A stretch of 64,000 bases of DNA, taken from NCBI GenBank assembly GCA_949361645.1, contig OX442415.1, forward strand, positions 29,306,562 to 29,370,561. The letters run 5' to 3'. Both the position numbers and the translations under genes were made by a program. Source of the DNA: Spongilla lacustris (taxonomy: Eukaryota > Porifera > Demospongiae > Spongillida > Spongillidae). The notes under the pieces are model-generated. The model was not told the origin of the DNA, ran no database searches, and saw only the letters and a list, made by a program, of their open reading frames with translations. Positions 53,501-64,000 of the stretch are shown here, in pieces. The first letter of the stretch is position 1. Every line of letters starts with the position of its first letter.

Positions 53501-53990
53501 AGACTTTGTAATATTATTAATTTATCTCTTTGAGCACCAAATGTGTACAGTGATGATGCATGTACATGATACCTTGCAATTGTGCATGTACATGCATGTA
53601 TACAGCGCCGGTACACGTATAGTATTGACATCACTCAACTGAGTACTGCATGTACTGCATGTATGATTTACTGACGATACTCTACACACTGTCAATTGCT
53701 GCATGATTACTATACATGTATACAGGCATGCGTTAGAGTTTCTCCCACATAAAAAATGTGCACACCAATATAGCTTATGACCTCGGTAACAGTTTATGTA
53801 GTGTTGCAGGAATTTGAAGAGTTTTATACTATTCCCAAGTTCCAATAATTAGCAATCCGTCAAGAAATGAATGAAGTTATTGTTCATCCATCCATTTACA
53901 TGTACATGTACTGGTGATAAATATGCCCTTGGCACAAAAAGAGTTATGCAGAGGCATAAATAACATTAAATCTATTTCCCCCCAATGTTT
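53500..53990. other. Intergenic, no gene recognised
   Basis: Between the RT-element fragment and the R1 repeat. No domain or splice structure found. Confidence 0.4.
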
Positions 53991-54009
53991 TTGTGGACGA
54001 CACTACTCG

Positions 54010-55030
54010 AGGGGGGGCAAGGAATATTTCTTAAACACCCATCGTCAGATTTCTTAAAAGGGTACCCTACGCCCTTTTCTCACCCACGCGTAACCACAAT
54101 TAGCACTGAAGAAACCACGTTACAATGAATACATAATGCCTTATCACAACATTAGCCTGCAAGAACTCTGCTCCAAAGAGAGGGATCAGTAACAGATGCA
54201 GCAACCTGGAGTGGTGAGGTCTATCTTTAGCCTCTTCTCATGCTCCTTTGCTGTATACTCTTTGCCCAGTACTCCTAGGTACTCCTCTTTGTGGATGGCA
54301 TACTTCGCAGCTCTGTCAATTTTTGACCTGGGTGAATAGACTGCATGTGGTCTAAGTAGTGGTAGCTCCACACATAGTGGCGTACAGTCCCTGTTGTGCT
54401 CAGGCATATTTGACATGGAACAGGTCTGTTGGTGCATGGCAACTGAACCTTTTTCACGTACCTTTTTCCACAGCTCTATATGTATAGGCAAATGGACAGT
54501 TGGACTCAACCTGTCCACCAGCAGAATGGTTTGTTTTTGTTTTTTGCACCATTTACTAGATCCACCTTGTGTGCTGCAAACACCCAGTTTTGGATGAAGG
54601 GCGAAGGCACATCTGGCAAATACCCCGATAGAACGGCTTAGCCTTAGGCAACCTCTGGTTCTGCTCCGCTACACTATGAACGGATTTCTCGCAAGCAACG
54701 GCAACGGATTCATTGCAAGCAATCACAACGGGTTTCCTCGGCATTTGCAGCGCTCGTGCACAGGAGCCGCTGCCTCTTTTCAGCAGGTGGCTGCGATTGC
54801 TGCATTTTCTGCAGGTTCATCTCTTCGGACCGGTCTTCCGTTTGCATGAATAGTGCCCTTCTACGTTAATTAACAATATCGTTGCGCTTGCCACACCTAT
54901 CACAATCCATAGCTAACCAAATTAGGAAACTACCACGAGAGCGTTAAATGTTACATCGTTCGCTGCCTGTTTCACAAGTATCTAGGCAACTCCCATGTAG
55001 ATTCGAAGCGAAAGAAAAAAGATAAAAAAA
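54010..55030 (-). mobile_element. Dispersed element family R1, longest copy
   Basis: Reads on the minus strand from aaaaagataaaaaaacatg near 55020. It has a coding remnant equivalent to 530-700, then CNESVAVACEKSVHSVAEQ, KYAIHKEEYLGVLGKEYTA, and the terminal words ggtaccctacgccc and ggcaaggaatatttctt near 54010. The frame is broken, although fewer stops are visible than in the 9340 copy. Together the three copies allow a family consensus to be derived. Confidence 0.65.
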
Positions 55031-55329
55031 CATGTGAATTTTTCTGCCCTATGTAAGCAGGAGCACCACCATTTGTCCTTCATCAAAGCATTACAACTTG
55101 TTTACAAGTGAGCCAAAGCTGTACTGATTTGTGTCTTCTCTACTTAAATGACCAGATTTACAGGCAAGAGCTATAATATCTCTTCTCTAACAACTGTAGT
55201 ACATTGGCCAGAAAGCAACCTTCTGCTTTTATAGTTCAGACCCACATACTTTGCAGCAATTCATTTCTAATTATTGCATTAATTGAATTCCGTTGAACAT
55301 TCCAATGACATTCCATGGACCAAGCACTT

Positions 55330-55530
55330 CGTTGCCAGACCCAGGGGCAGTACGGCGCCGAAAGCGCCTCGTCCGCAAAGCGGACTCGGGACGAGGCCGT
55401 TCGATTTTGTTAGGGGTGCCCATTGCAATGAAGAGTAGCACCGCGGGTGCAATTTGACTCCGGATTCGGAGTCGGCATCGTCGGCGCTTCGCGCCTCAAA
55501 CCCTAACCCTAAGCCCTAAAGCCCTCACTG
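55330..55530. repeat. GC-rich hairpin-dense island with telomere-like end
   Basis: Perfect hairpins follow one another: gtccgcaaagcggac (inside cctcgtc...gacgagg), ctccggattcggag and ggcgcttcgcgcc, with caccgcgggtg between. The island ends in aaaccctaaccctaagccct, close to telomeric CCCTAA repeats. It is far richer in GC than its surroundings. The identity is unknown; it could be a MITE or an inserted organellar-type hairpin element. Confidence 0.6.
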
Positions 55531-55867
55531 TATCTCCTGTTGTTCGTTAATGTGTAAGCGATAATCATCGTTACGTGCATTTGAGCCGCCTGCGACAATA
55601 GGAAATCAAGGTTTGTTTATTTGCATTGGTTTGTAGCCACAGTTTTTTTTCTGACGGCGAACAAACGTACTAAAAGTTACCAAGAAATACGGTTAATATA
55701 CCCGTATATGTTTGGGGTCCTAAGGTGGGATTGCCGGCACGTTATGAACGGCAATGAATAGCAGTTGTTATTTCATAGTTCAGAGCAACTGCTGGACCTC
55801 ATCCCTGTTTTTCTCATTGTATGTTTTTCATATCAATCCCATTCCCAACCAGCCTCATTCCAGCCAC

Positions 55868-58714
55868 CTAGCTATACCAAGCCTCACAACCTTCATGCAG
55901 GTAGTATAAGACACCAGCTTGATGAAAAATAACATTAAATCTGCATCCAACGTAGCATACAATAATTTTTTGTCAAGTGCCTGTGGCCTGCTTAAATCAC
56001 ATTTAGGTCATTGCATAAATAAAATTTATCAGTGTCACTTGCAATATTACACTCAGTATCTGATCCATATAGCTTTAAAGTTTTTGTGCACTTCCATCAA
56101 GGGGATGAATACTGCATGCATTTCAGTTCCAACAGAATGTTGATTGCAAGCTTTTGACAGCACATTGGTTAACATGCAGCTACTCTGTCACTTAGGGTAT
56201 TCTTCAAGCTTGACAGTGCTTGAATAGCCTCAGTACCCCAACATCCGTATGTCTCCGGGATACATGCCTAGCCTAGTTCCCTGCACCTTTCATCATTTAC
56301 TCGATGCTTGCAGATCTGGGCAGCAGCTGAACCTGCTGTCACACACACACACGCTTCTTGAAAAAATTGTGCATTTAGCGTTGATGTGATAGACAAGTCA
56401 AAAGCTACTGGCTTACCCAAGACCCAGTTTGGAATAAGAACATCAGCTGGATGAGTACGATCCCTACCCTAGACCACATTTTTGGTGGTGCATATTTATA
56501 GCAACATATTACATATAGCAACTACACAGTGACGTAAGTTTTATTATAGTAAATCATACTAACAGAATATAGCACACAAGGGTTTAGCTAACAGGCCAGC
56601 TGGATCTTGCCAGGATAGCCTTAGCGTTCTCCCTCACCAAGGTCAGGCTTAGCCTTCCATACATGTCCTGCCTCACCCCGGCTTCACTGGAGGCTGAGCC
56701 CACTGCCAACCTCCTGCTGGTACGGTTGAACATTTCCTGGGCCTTCTCTCCCCATTCAACCAACATATGTCTCTACAGCCAGGGGGATGCACTCCCACCT
56801 TGGTCATTTTGACCACTTCCTTTTCTGCTGCCAAGTAACCCACAGTTGTGCTCGCTCCCAGAATCAAGCTTGGGTTGAGCTGATTCACAACTGTGACATC
56901 ACAGGCAGCAGATTTTCCAATGGACCACGATGGGACCAGGATATCAGCTGGACGGGTTTGGGAATGCAAGTGGTCCATGCCACTTCCCTTTTCAAGCTTG
57001 GGAGAAAGCAGAGCTCGACTGAAAATTTCAAATATTACACCTCTTAAAACATTGTGACGGCGGCAAACATGTGGTCCTCTTTTACATGTGGTGGCGTGGT
57101 GACCTAGCTTATATCCAGGGGCTCCTGAGGTCCACACAGAGGGCAAGTGGCACCATCTTCAAAGGGTGGGAGGCCCAGCCACCATTTGAGCAGAACTTGG
57201 GCTTCATCTGGGGACCAGAGCAGAGGGGTACCTTTAACCAATCAGGAGCTCCACAGCCAAAAGCCTTGATCTGGTAGTAGGTGGAGAAACCTTCCAAAGG
57301 GCTGCTTGGTCTAGGTCTTCAAGAACTTCAGATAAGGATGCCTGCTTTGGTGGGGATTCCATAATGGTTGAGAAAGCCATCTTACTATCAGGAACATAGC
57401 ACGAATGAATTGCTCTCGAGCTCTTTCTACCCTGTGCTCCATGTCTGCTGAACTGATCATAAGGAGGCAAGGTAAGCAGCAGAGGAATGCTGCCTTAAAG
57501 AGCACAGTCCAAATCCCCCTTGACTGATGCACAAATATGCTTAATTGTGACCATGCGTCTTTAGTTAGTTGAATAGCCCCTCACTCTTCAAAGCAACTGC
57601 GAACATCACTATCAAACCTTGTCAGGGCTGTGGTCACAAGATCTGAAGGAGTGCTACAAGCTAAGGTGGACCAACTTGCAGTAGGCACAACACTTGCACA
57701 ACAAGGTAACAGCTACCTGAGAATCATGCAACTGTGGAAGTAGTTGCAGTAGTTCTTGGGCCTCCAGCCGCTTCTCTTCAACAAGGACAGAACAGAACTT
57801 TGTATCACCGATGGGAGCACCTAGCATTACCAGATTTGGGATATGTGAGCGTTTAGTAATCTGAGGTGGAAAGGACTGCTCACTGACTAAGACCTCCTCC
57901 ATGGTTAGAACATGAAAACTCTGTGGACTGAACAATTCACACTTGGCTAGGTTAAGATGTAAGCCTAGTGCAGTGAAGGACCATCTTCCATGAATATCTG
58001 CAGAGCTCGAATGATCACTTCACGTGGGCCACACAAAGCACCATCATCCAGGAACGGCCACACATTTAAGAGCAGGTCTGCACCGAGCTCAGCATCCAAC
58101 TTCATCACTAGTTTATGCAAAACCAAGGCGAATAGCAGTGGCCCAAGGGGATCCCACCATCAGCTGAGTGCAGCACACCAGATGTATGCCATAGTATAGT
58201 AAAGGGTGTTGACTAAAGCACCAGGACACCCAGGGAAGCAGCGCATGGAAATGCTCCTTGCACTCATCCAAAACCAACTGCCTTGTGACACTGTTAAAAG
58301 CATTGTGCATGTCTATCTTCAAAGTCACAAAATCTCCATTGCCCCAGCAATTCTTTCAATGCAAGAGCAAAGCCTGTGCACTATCTCCTCTGATCCACCA
58401 GGACATGCCACTCCATACTGGTGAGGATGAAAAAACTGACTGGCCTTGATCTTGGTCACATTACAGAGGCACTTATCTGTGAGATGGCGTAAAACGTAAT
58501 GGGGCCTCACATCCCAGTCATCACCATCCTTTATCTTCATCAGGGCAACCATGTTTCCGCCAGCAAGGTAGTGAGCTAGAGAGGTAGGAGCCTCTTCTGA
58601 GGCAAGCAATATAACAAGTTGTCGGAGGAGGCTGGGCAATTGAGTCTCATTGTCAGGAAAGTACTCCTTGTCATGTCTATAAGATGTTGCACTCTTAACA
58701 TTTAAGGGCCACAA
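55868..58714 (-). mobile_element. Decayed reverse-transcriptase element, copy 2
   Basis: Parallel to 45600-48340 from the shared boundary aagcctcacaaccttcatgc onward. It retains about 120 bp more of the N-terminal side (LAHYLAGGNMVALMKIKDG at about 58590). It has its own frame breaks, for example within the DVRP region where the VGEV stretch is lost. The RT remnant is again followed, on the same strand side, by a beta-helix/multi-TM gene. Confidence 0.8.
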
Positions 58715-58719
58715 GCAGT

Positions 58720-59200
58720 GGCTTTGAGGAAGCCCTGCAGGATATCAGATTATTAATTATGTATTATTTATAATGACGCTACTGCCGTACGCTAGGACTA
58801 AGGGAATCAGAGGTGTTTGACAACCACAGGTGGAGGTGTTGTTTGATTTAGACACTGATGCCCCATCACACTGCCATCGAGCACCCCATAACAAGCAACT
58901 ACATCAGATAACAGCTAGCAGGTTCGAGCAGTGAGCCTCTGTCTTAGAGAATCCCGCACCATATGGAGAAGTGGGCTGGGGTTTGATGATGGTGCTCCTC
59001 TGGCCTCATTCATGGAGTAAATTTGTTTCTCTTTATGATTTCATTTTAAGTATCATCTAATTGTTTGTATTTCATGTTCTGATATCTAACTTTTTAGTTT
59101 TTTGTGATCGAAATAATGGTAAATTCATAACAAGCGGGTGGGGGGGGGGGGTGGGCAAAAAAAAACATCATTCATAAAATCAAGGGCTCAACCCACTCAT
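58720..59200. other. Sequence unique to copy 2 of the duplication
   Basis: About 480 bp with a G-run at 59138-59151. It takes the place of direct repeat B of copy 1 and leads into the shared tail gaaattgcctaaag at 59207. Confidence 0.45.
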
Positions 59201-59572
59201 TTTTGAAATTGCCTAAAGGGGGTTTGCATTTCATTGTCCTTGAAGAACAGCATACCAGTACTGGAGTACCAGTGTTTTCTGAATGGCTGGCCATTGCCAC
59301 ATTACAATCAATTTTGGTCTGTTCTCTGGTTAATAATTATAGATAATTGAATAAGTACGTAATATTAAATCACCTACTACCGGTACCTATATATATATCA
59401 ACATTCTCTGGCTTACATGTACATTTTACCTACATGTGTAATGGAATACGAAAGCAATCAGGCTATGTAAGAAAATGCACATATACATGACAAACTACAC
59501 ACTGGGGAAAAAATGAACCTATAACAACAATAATAGATGTAAGTACTACATGTACTCAACATTGTGTGTACT

Positions 59573-62500
59573 TTAGTTTTCAAACAACAGTGGTTCCCTC
59601 AGAGTAAGGTCGACCAGTTCTATGGCGACAGGAACCACTAATTCACAATTCTTCTGGAATAATCCATCCATTTTCTCCCTGGCTCTGTCATACATCTTGC
59701 AAGCCTTGAGGATGGCCACAATGAGATGGTACAAGACAGTCACCATCACCACCACTACATACAGACCCACCAAAACACCAACAGATACCACAATGGGCTC
59801 TGTTTGGTCTGAACTTTGGTCTAGAATGTAAGACATTAACAGAGATAGTGCAATGTAGTTGAGGAGATAAAACAGGTCAAGGATGTTATATAATTGATTG
59901 TACATGCTGGAACGTCTCTTAAGTTTATCTGACTTTTGAAGACACTGCTCAAATGGCTTTATTCCTGCCTGGACTACAGTGAACAAGATCACCATGGTAG
60001 CCTGGATAGACAGAAGCAAAGATGGCTTGTAAGAACGAAGTACTGGATTTAAAATGTACATCACAACTAGAAGCCAAAGCCTTGCTCCCAGCCACCATCG
60101 CCACTCCCCCTTATAGGGGGCATAGTGGGCATCAATCATTGGTTTCATCTGATTGGCCTTCTTGTGGAGATAGTTGAACAGTCTGTTGTGTTCACTGTAA
60201 TGCTCAATAATTGGAATGAAAGTGAGGGCAAAGGTGTAGGGCAGGAGGAACAAGACACATGTCACCATGGCAACAATAAACAAAACAGTGTGCTTCCCAC
60301 GAAGGTATTCCACATTTCCATCATAGAACCAGACATACATGTCACCAGTGGGCAGGTGGACTGTGGAATATGCAAAAATATCAATGACAGTTCTCAATAG
60401 CTTGGAATATGACAAGTAGATGAGAGTAGATAGGACACCAACTGCTCTTTGTCCTGTGATGATGAAAACTCTATGAACACATGACCTTGTGGAGTTCATT
60501 GTTGAAGATCTCTGAAGACAGTAGTGGCAGAGCACAATGACTGTCATGGTGAGGATGAGGAGGTAGGCTGGGAACACAAACTGAAGGCCAGCCTTGTCAG
60601 CATCATCCATACCATCATAGAAACACAGAGGGATCCCAAGGTCAAGGTTCACAAGGGACACTATCACCTGCAATGGTCTCAAATTGGATTGGCTGAAGAA
60701 TATCGAAGTATTGACCTGAATGATGTTGGCATAGAAGATGAGCCCATAGAGTGTGCCTTGTGTGACAGTGAGGTTGAGGAAGAACAGCGCTGCCACCAGT
60801 AAGACACCCAGCACTGCAAACATCACAAGTGTGCTCAGCCACATATCTGAGCACACCTGGCACTGTGAAGAACCAAAGACCACACTGTAGTTACCATGGC
60901 ACTGACCACATAGAATGCCAGTGCGCCCTCCATTGCACAAGTCCTCAGGCCTACTTAGAGACAGCTTACTGATTGTACTATTGCAGTAGTCCAATGGGCA
61001 GACTGAAGCCAGTGCTGGAAGTGTGTTATTGTACACACCAATCCAGTTAGGTTTATTTCTAGTCACAGTACCATCTGATGCATCACACACCACTCCATAT
61101 GATACGAGGAATGGAGAACAGTCACACTTGGCATGAATATAAACCCTGGTTCACATGGTAACAGCTCCACCTCAATGACTGTTGGGAAAATGCCAGGATA
61201 TGTGAACAGAGTTAGGTTTGAAGAAGTCATTTCTGGCCCATAGATTTGGTACTCTATAGCACCACATGCTTTCCCTACCCACTGAGCTTCTTGCCCTGTT
61301 CCAAGTGTTATGGTATCAATTGATGCATAAACCACACTGGGTGATAGGTTGTTTCCATCATCTACTGAGGTAACATTAAGTCTAACAGTTCCACCAGGAT
61401 ATGTGGTAACCTTTCCTTGGTCCGGCTGACCAGTGACTTTGCACAAGTCTGGGTCACTGCAGTTACATAGCTGCACTTTTGTTGGAAATGAGAGTACTTG
61501 AGTGGCATTGAGGTCTTGTGGTAATGGAGTAATGCAGGCATAAAAGTCATCCAATTTAAAAAATCCACAGTTGATACTCCAATCCTCAATGCACCAGCAC
61601 CCATACATGGGTGTGGCATATATAGAATGACCACCAAGCTGAGCATGGTTACCAGTGAAGGTGATGTAGTTACTGACACCTAATGAAGAATCTGAAAAGA
61701 ATATGCTGCATCTTGAAAGGTCTGATTTAATTGGCACTGGACCTCCATCATTGTATATAGCACCGCCGAACCTTGTTGCAACATTTCTGGAAAATCCCAC
61801 TGTGCTCTGATTGAAGTAGAGTGGTACACTAGACAGGCTAATGGCCCCTCCATTTTTTCCTATGTTATTTGTGAATGATATGTTACCATTCAGCTGCAGA
61901 AATCCATTTTCCCCTTGTATGGCCCCCAGGGGAGAGTTAGACAAGAACTGACTTCCTGTGGTGGTGTCTCCAATAATGGTCACATACATTCCACTGAAGT
62001 AAATGGCCCCTCCTCTGATGCTCTGGTACCCATTACAAAAGCATTGATTGTTTTCAACTATCACTTCTTGAGTGAGGTTGGCTAGCTGACAGTAATCATT
62101 AATATTTGAAGCATAAACTGCTGCACCTCTGACTGCTGCGTTATTAATAAAAGTTGATGTATCAATAACTACTACCTCAGAGTTTTTGTCTAAATAGATG
62201 CTAACAGCACCACCATCTTCAATAGCACTGTTATTCTGAAATTTGCAGTATTTGATACCAAATATGGATCCATACAAAGCACCACCACTAAAAGTAGCAC
62301 TGTTGTTCTGAAATGTGCAGTCTGTGATGCTAATAACATTGCCTGTGCCATGCACAGCACCACCATAAGTAGCACTGTTGTTCTGAAATTGGCAGTTTGT
62401 GATGCTAACATCAGAAGTTGATTCAATAGCACCCCCACCACCACCATCGGTAGCACTGTTCTCCTGAAATGTACTGTTTGCTATGCTAACATAGCCTTTT

Positions 62501-63648
62501 GAATCAGACAATGCCACAGCACCACCACCATCAGTAGCACTGTTGTTCTGAAATGTGCATTTTGTGATGCTAACATAGCCTGTTAATTCATTTAACATCA
62601 CAGCACCACCACCACCATAAAAAGCACTATTGTTCTGAAATGTGCAGTTTGTGATGCTAACATTGCCTGTTGATTCAAACAACATCACAGCACCACCATT
62701 ACTATCAGTAGCACTGTTGTTCTGAAACGTGCAGTCTGTGATGCTAATAACATTTCCTGTGCCATATAACTGCACAGCACCACCACCAAAATAGTACATC
62801 CAAATAACACTGTTGTCCTCAAATTGGCAGTTTGTGATGCTGACATCAGAAGTTGATTCAAGCATCAACGCCACAGCACCACCACCATAATCACCATTAG
62901 CAGCACTGTTGTTCTGAAATGTGCAGTTTGTGATGCTAACATAGCCTGTTATTCCACCCAACCACATAGCACCACCACCACCATAATCACCATTAGCAGC
63001 ACTGTTGTTCTGAAATGTGCAGTTTGTGATGCTAACATAGCCTGTTATTCCACCCAACCACATAGCACCACCATCACCGGCAGTAGCAATGTTGTTCTGA
63101 AATGTGCAGTTTGTGATGCTAACATCGCCTGTTGATCCCGTTAACGTCACAGCACCACTATCAGTAGCACTGTTGTTCTGAAATGTGCAGTTTGTGATGC
63201 TAACATTGCCTGTTGACCCATCAAACATCACAGCACTGCCTGAGGTACGAATAGCATCTACGTTGTTCTGAAATATGCAGGTTGTGAAGAGAGTGCTTTC
63301 GGTAGTTGTTATATTTATGCCACAGCTAATGAACGTTACTCTCTCGATGGTCAACTGTTGTACTGAAACAAACTGAAGTCCACTTCCTTCTTCGCAGCGA
63401 ATCGTGGTGCTATTTATCGAAGATCCCATTATAGTCACGTTGCCAATATTGGAAATGGTACAAACCGTAGATATGCGCTGTTCCCCACCGTCCATTACAA
63501 CGTTAACAGTAGTATTGGACTCGAGCGATCCGTTGCACAGGTAGTGGACGTCCTGTAGAGCATAGTCAGGCGGTAGGGTAGCGGTGAGGCTGACCACATA
63601 GCTCCCAAGGATCGATAACACAAGTGTCGTATGTGCCATCTGCATCAT
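59573..63648 (-). pseudogene. Beta-helix/multi-TM receptor-like gene, copy 2, frameshifted
   Basis: Paralogue of 49164-52916. The N-terminal frame (start ATG at 63648; an alternative upstream ATG at 63678) encodes the signal peptide, about 13 beta-helix coils and the Cys-rich stalk, and ends at 61063. The membrane half continues in another frame from 61093 to 59573 (506 residues, nine hydrophobic helices, tail LREPLL). Alignment by eye shows that copy 1 has ten extra bases (agaataattt on the plus strand) at the equivalent of 61129/61130. Their absence here shifts the frame just after CEPGFIFMP. The rest is well conserved on both sides, so the break is recent, an allele, or an assembly error. 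If translated as is, it would give a secreted beta-helix ectodomain without membrane anchor. Confidence 0.8.
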
Positions 63649-63840
63649 TACCCTCCGAAGTGACAGAAAATCCTGCAATTATATATAACAATGCGATGTG
63701 TACATGTGCAGTCACTGCACGGCTAGTCAGCGTATTCCTTGAACATGAGAAATACACTACTTTCAAATTCCCTCAACGCTATACATAAACTGTTACAGGC
63801 CCACTGTGCACATTTTGATGTGGGAGAAACTATGTGATTC
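63649..63840 (-). promoter_or_regulatory. Upstream region of copy 2
   Basis: A TATATATAA motif and the leader ttttctgtcacttcggagg lie directly before the start, as in copy 1. The farther word cactgtgcacattttgatgt is also shared, so at least 150 bp of promoter were duplicated. Confidence 0.5.
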
Positions 63841-64000
63841 TTATCTTAGGTTATACTAGTAGACCCTTTTCATCGCGTGAGCAATGACATTCATTGAAAT
63901 TAAAATTATTTGTTGCCCGCCATCTTGGTGCACAAGCTACTATAGGACGGTATGGGCAAAACAAAGCTTTTGGTTATTAGTCACCAGGCCCGTAGCCAGG
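63841..64000. other. Window end, no feature recognised
   Basis: Non-homologous to the copy 1 upstream region. Ends in aggcccgtagccagg, a word typical of dispersed repeats, without enough sequence to classify it. Confidence 0.3.

Overview
The window is eukaryotic nuclear DNA, most probably from an early-branching animal such as a demosponge. The evidence is metazoan gene content (a GRP94/HSP90B1 gene, a CRELD gene, a KLHDC8-type kelch gene, a Roc-COR-death-domain protein, fibronectin-III exons), many short GT-AG introns (often 49-150 bp), compact gene spacing, and an AT-rich background full of poly-G tracts, GT/CA arrays and minisatellites. The species assignment is inference. A run of 200 N at 15867-16066 is an assembly gap.

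Layout. 1-700: dispersed-repeat fragments. 1721-6067 (minus): a multi-exon SUMO-protease-like (Ulp1/SENP) gene that I reconstructed exon by exon; the catalytic His, Asp and Cys are present at SENP1-like spacing. 6600-9110: a 145-bp tandem satellite. 9340-18500: repeat-rich DNA (TE fragments, two 31-bp minisatellite loci, poly-G hairpin elements, the gap) with one candidate 46-residue spliced gene at 11741-12293. 19614-21823: three tandemly duplicated FN3 exons with no visible rest of a gene. 24388-28969 (plus): a Roc-COR-like GTPase with a C-terminal death domain. 29547-30696 (plus): a KLHDC8-like kelch gene, tail-to-tail with HSP90B1 (30860-36127, minus, 17 exons, 802 residues, C-terminus KEEL). 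HSP90B1 is head-to-head with CRELD (36391-42042, plus, 14 exons, about 617 residues). The 263 bp between their start codons holds two perfect ER-stress response elements exactly 40 bp apart, which suggests shared unfolded-protein-response control. 42608-43488 (plus): a LOG-family phosphoribohydrolase. 43957-44370 (minus): the 3' exons of an unidentified gene.

44990-63840 is a tandem segmental duplication. Each copy carries a decayed reverse-transcriptase element and, on the same (minus) strand, a large intronless gene for a secreted/membrane protein: signal peptide, right-handed beta-helix repeats, a Cys-rich stalk and about nine membrane helices. Copy 1 (49164-52916) is intact at 1250 residues. 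Copy 2 (59573-63648) is broken by a 10-bp deletion and has about 13 instead of 9 beta-helix coils. This receptor-like family, copied together with a retroelement and varying in coil number, is my best candidate for an under-described system here.

All gene models come from reading splice sites, reading phase and remembered family motifs; no database search was run.
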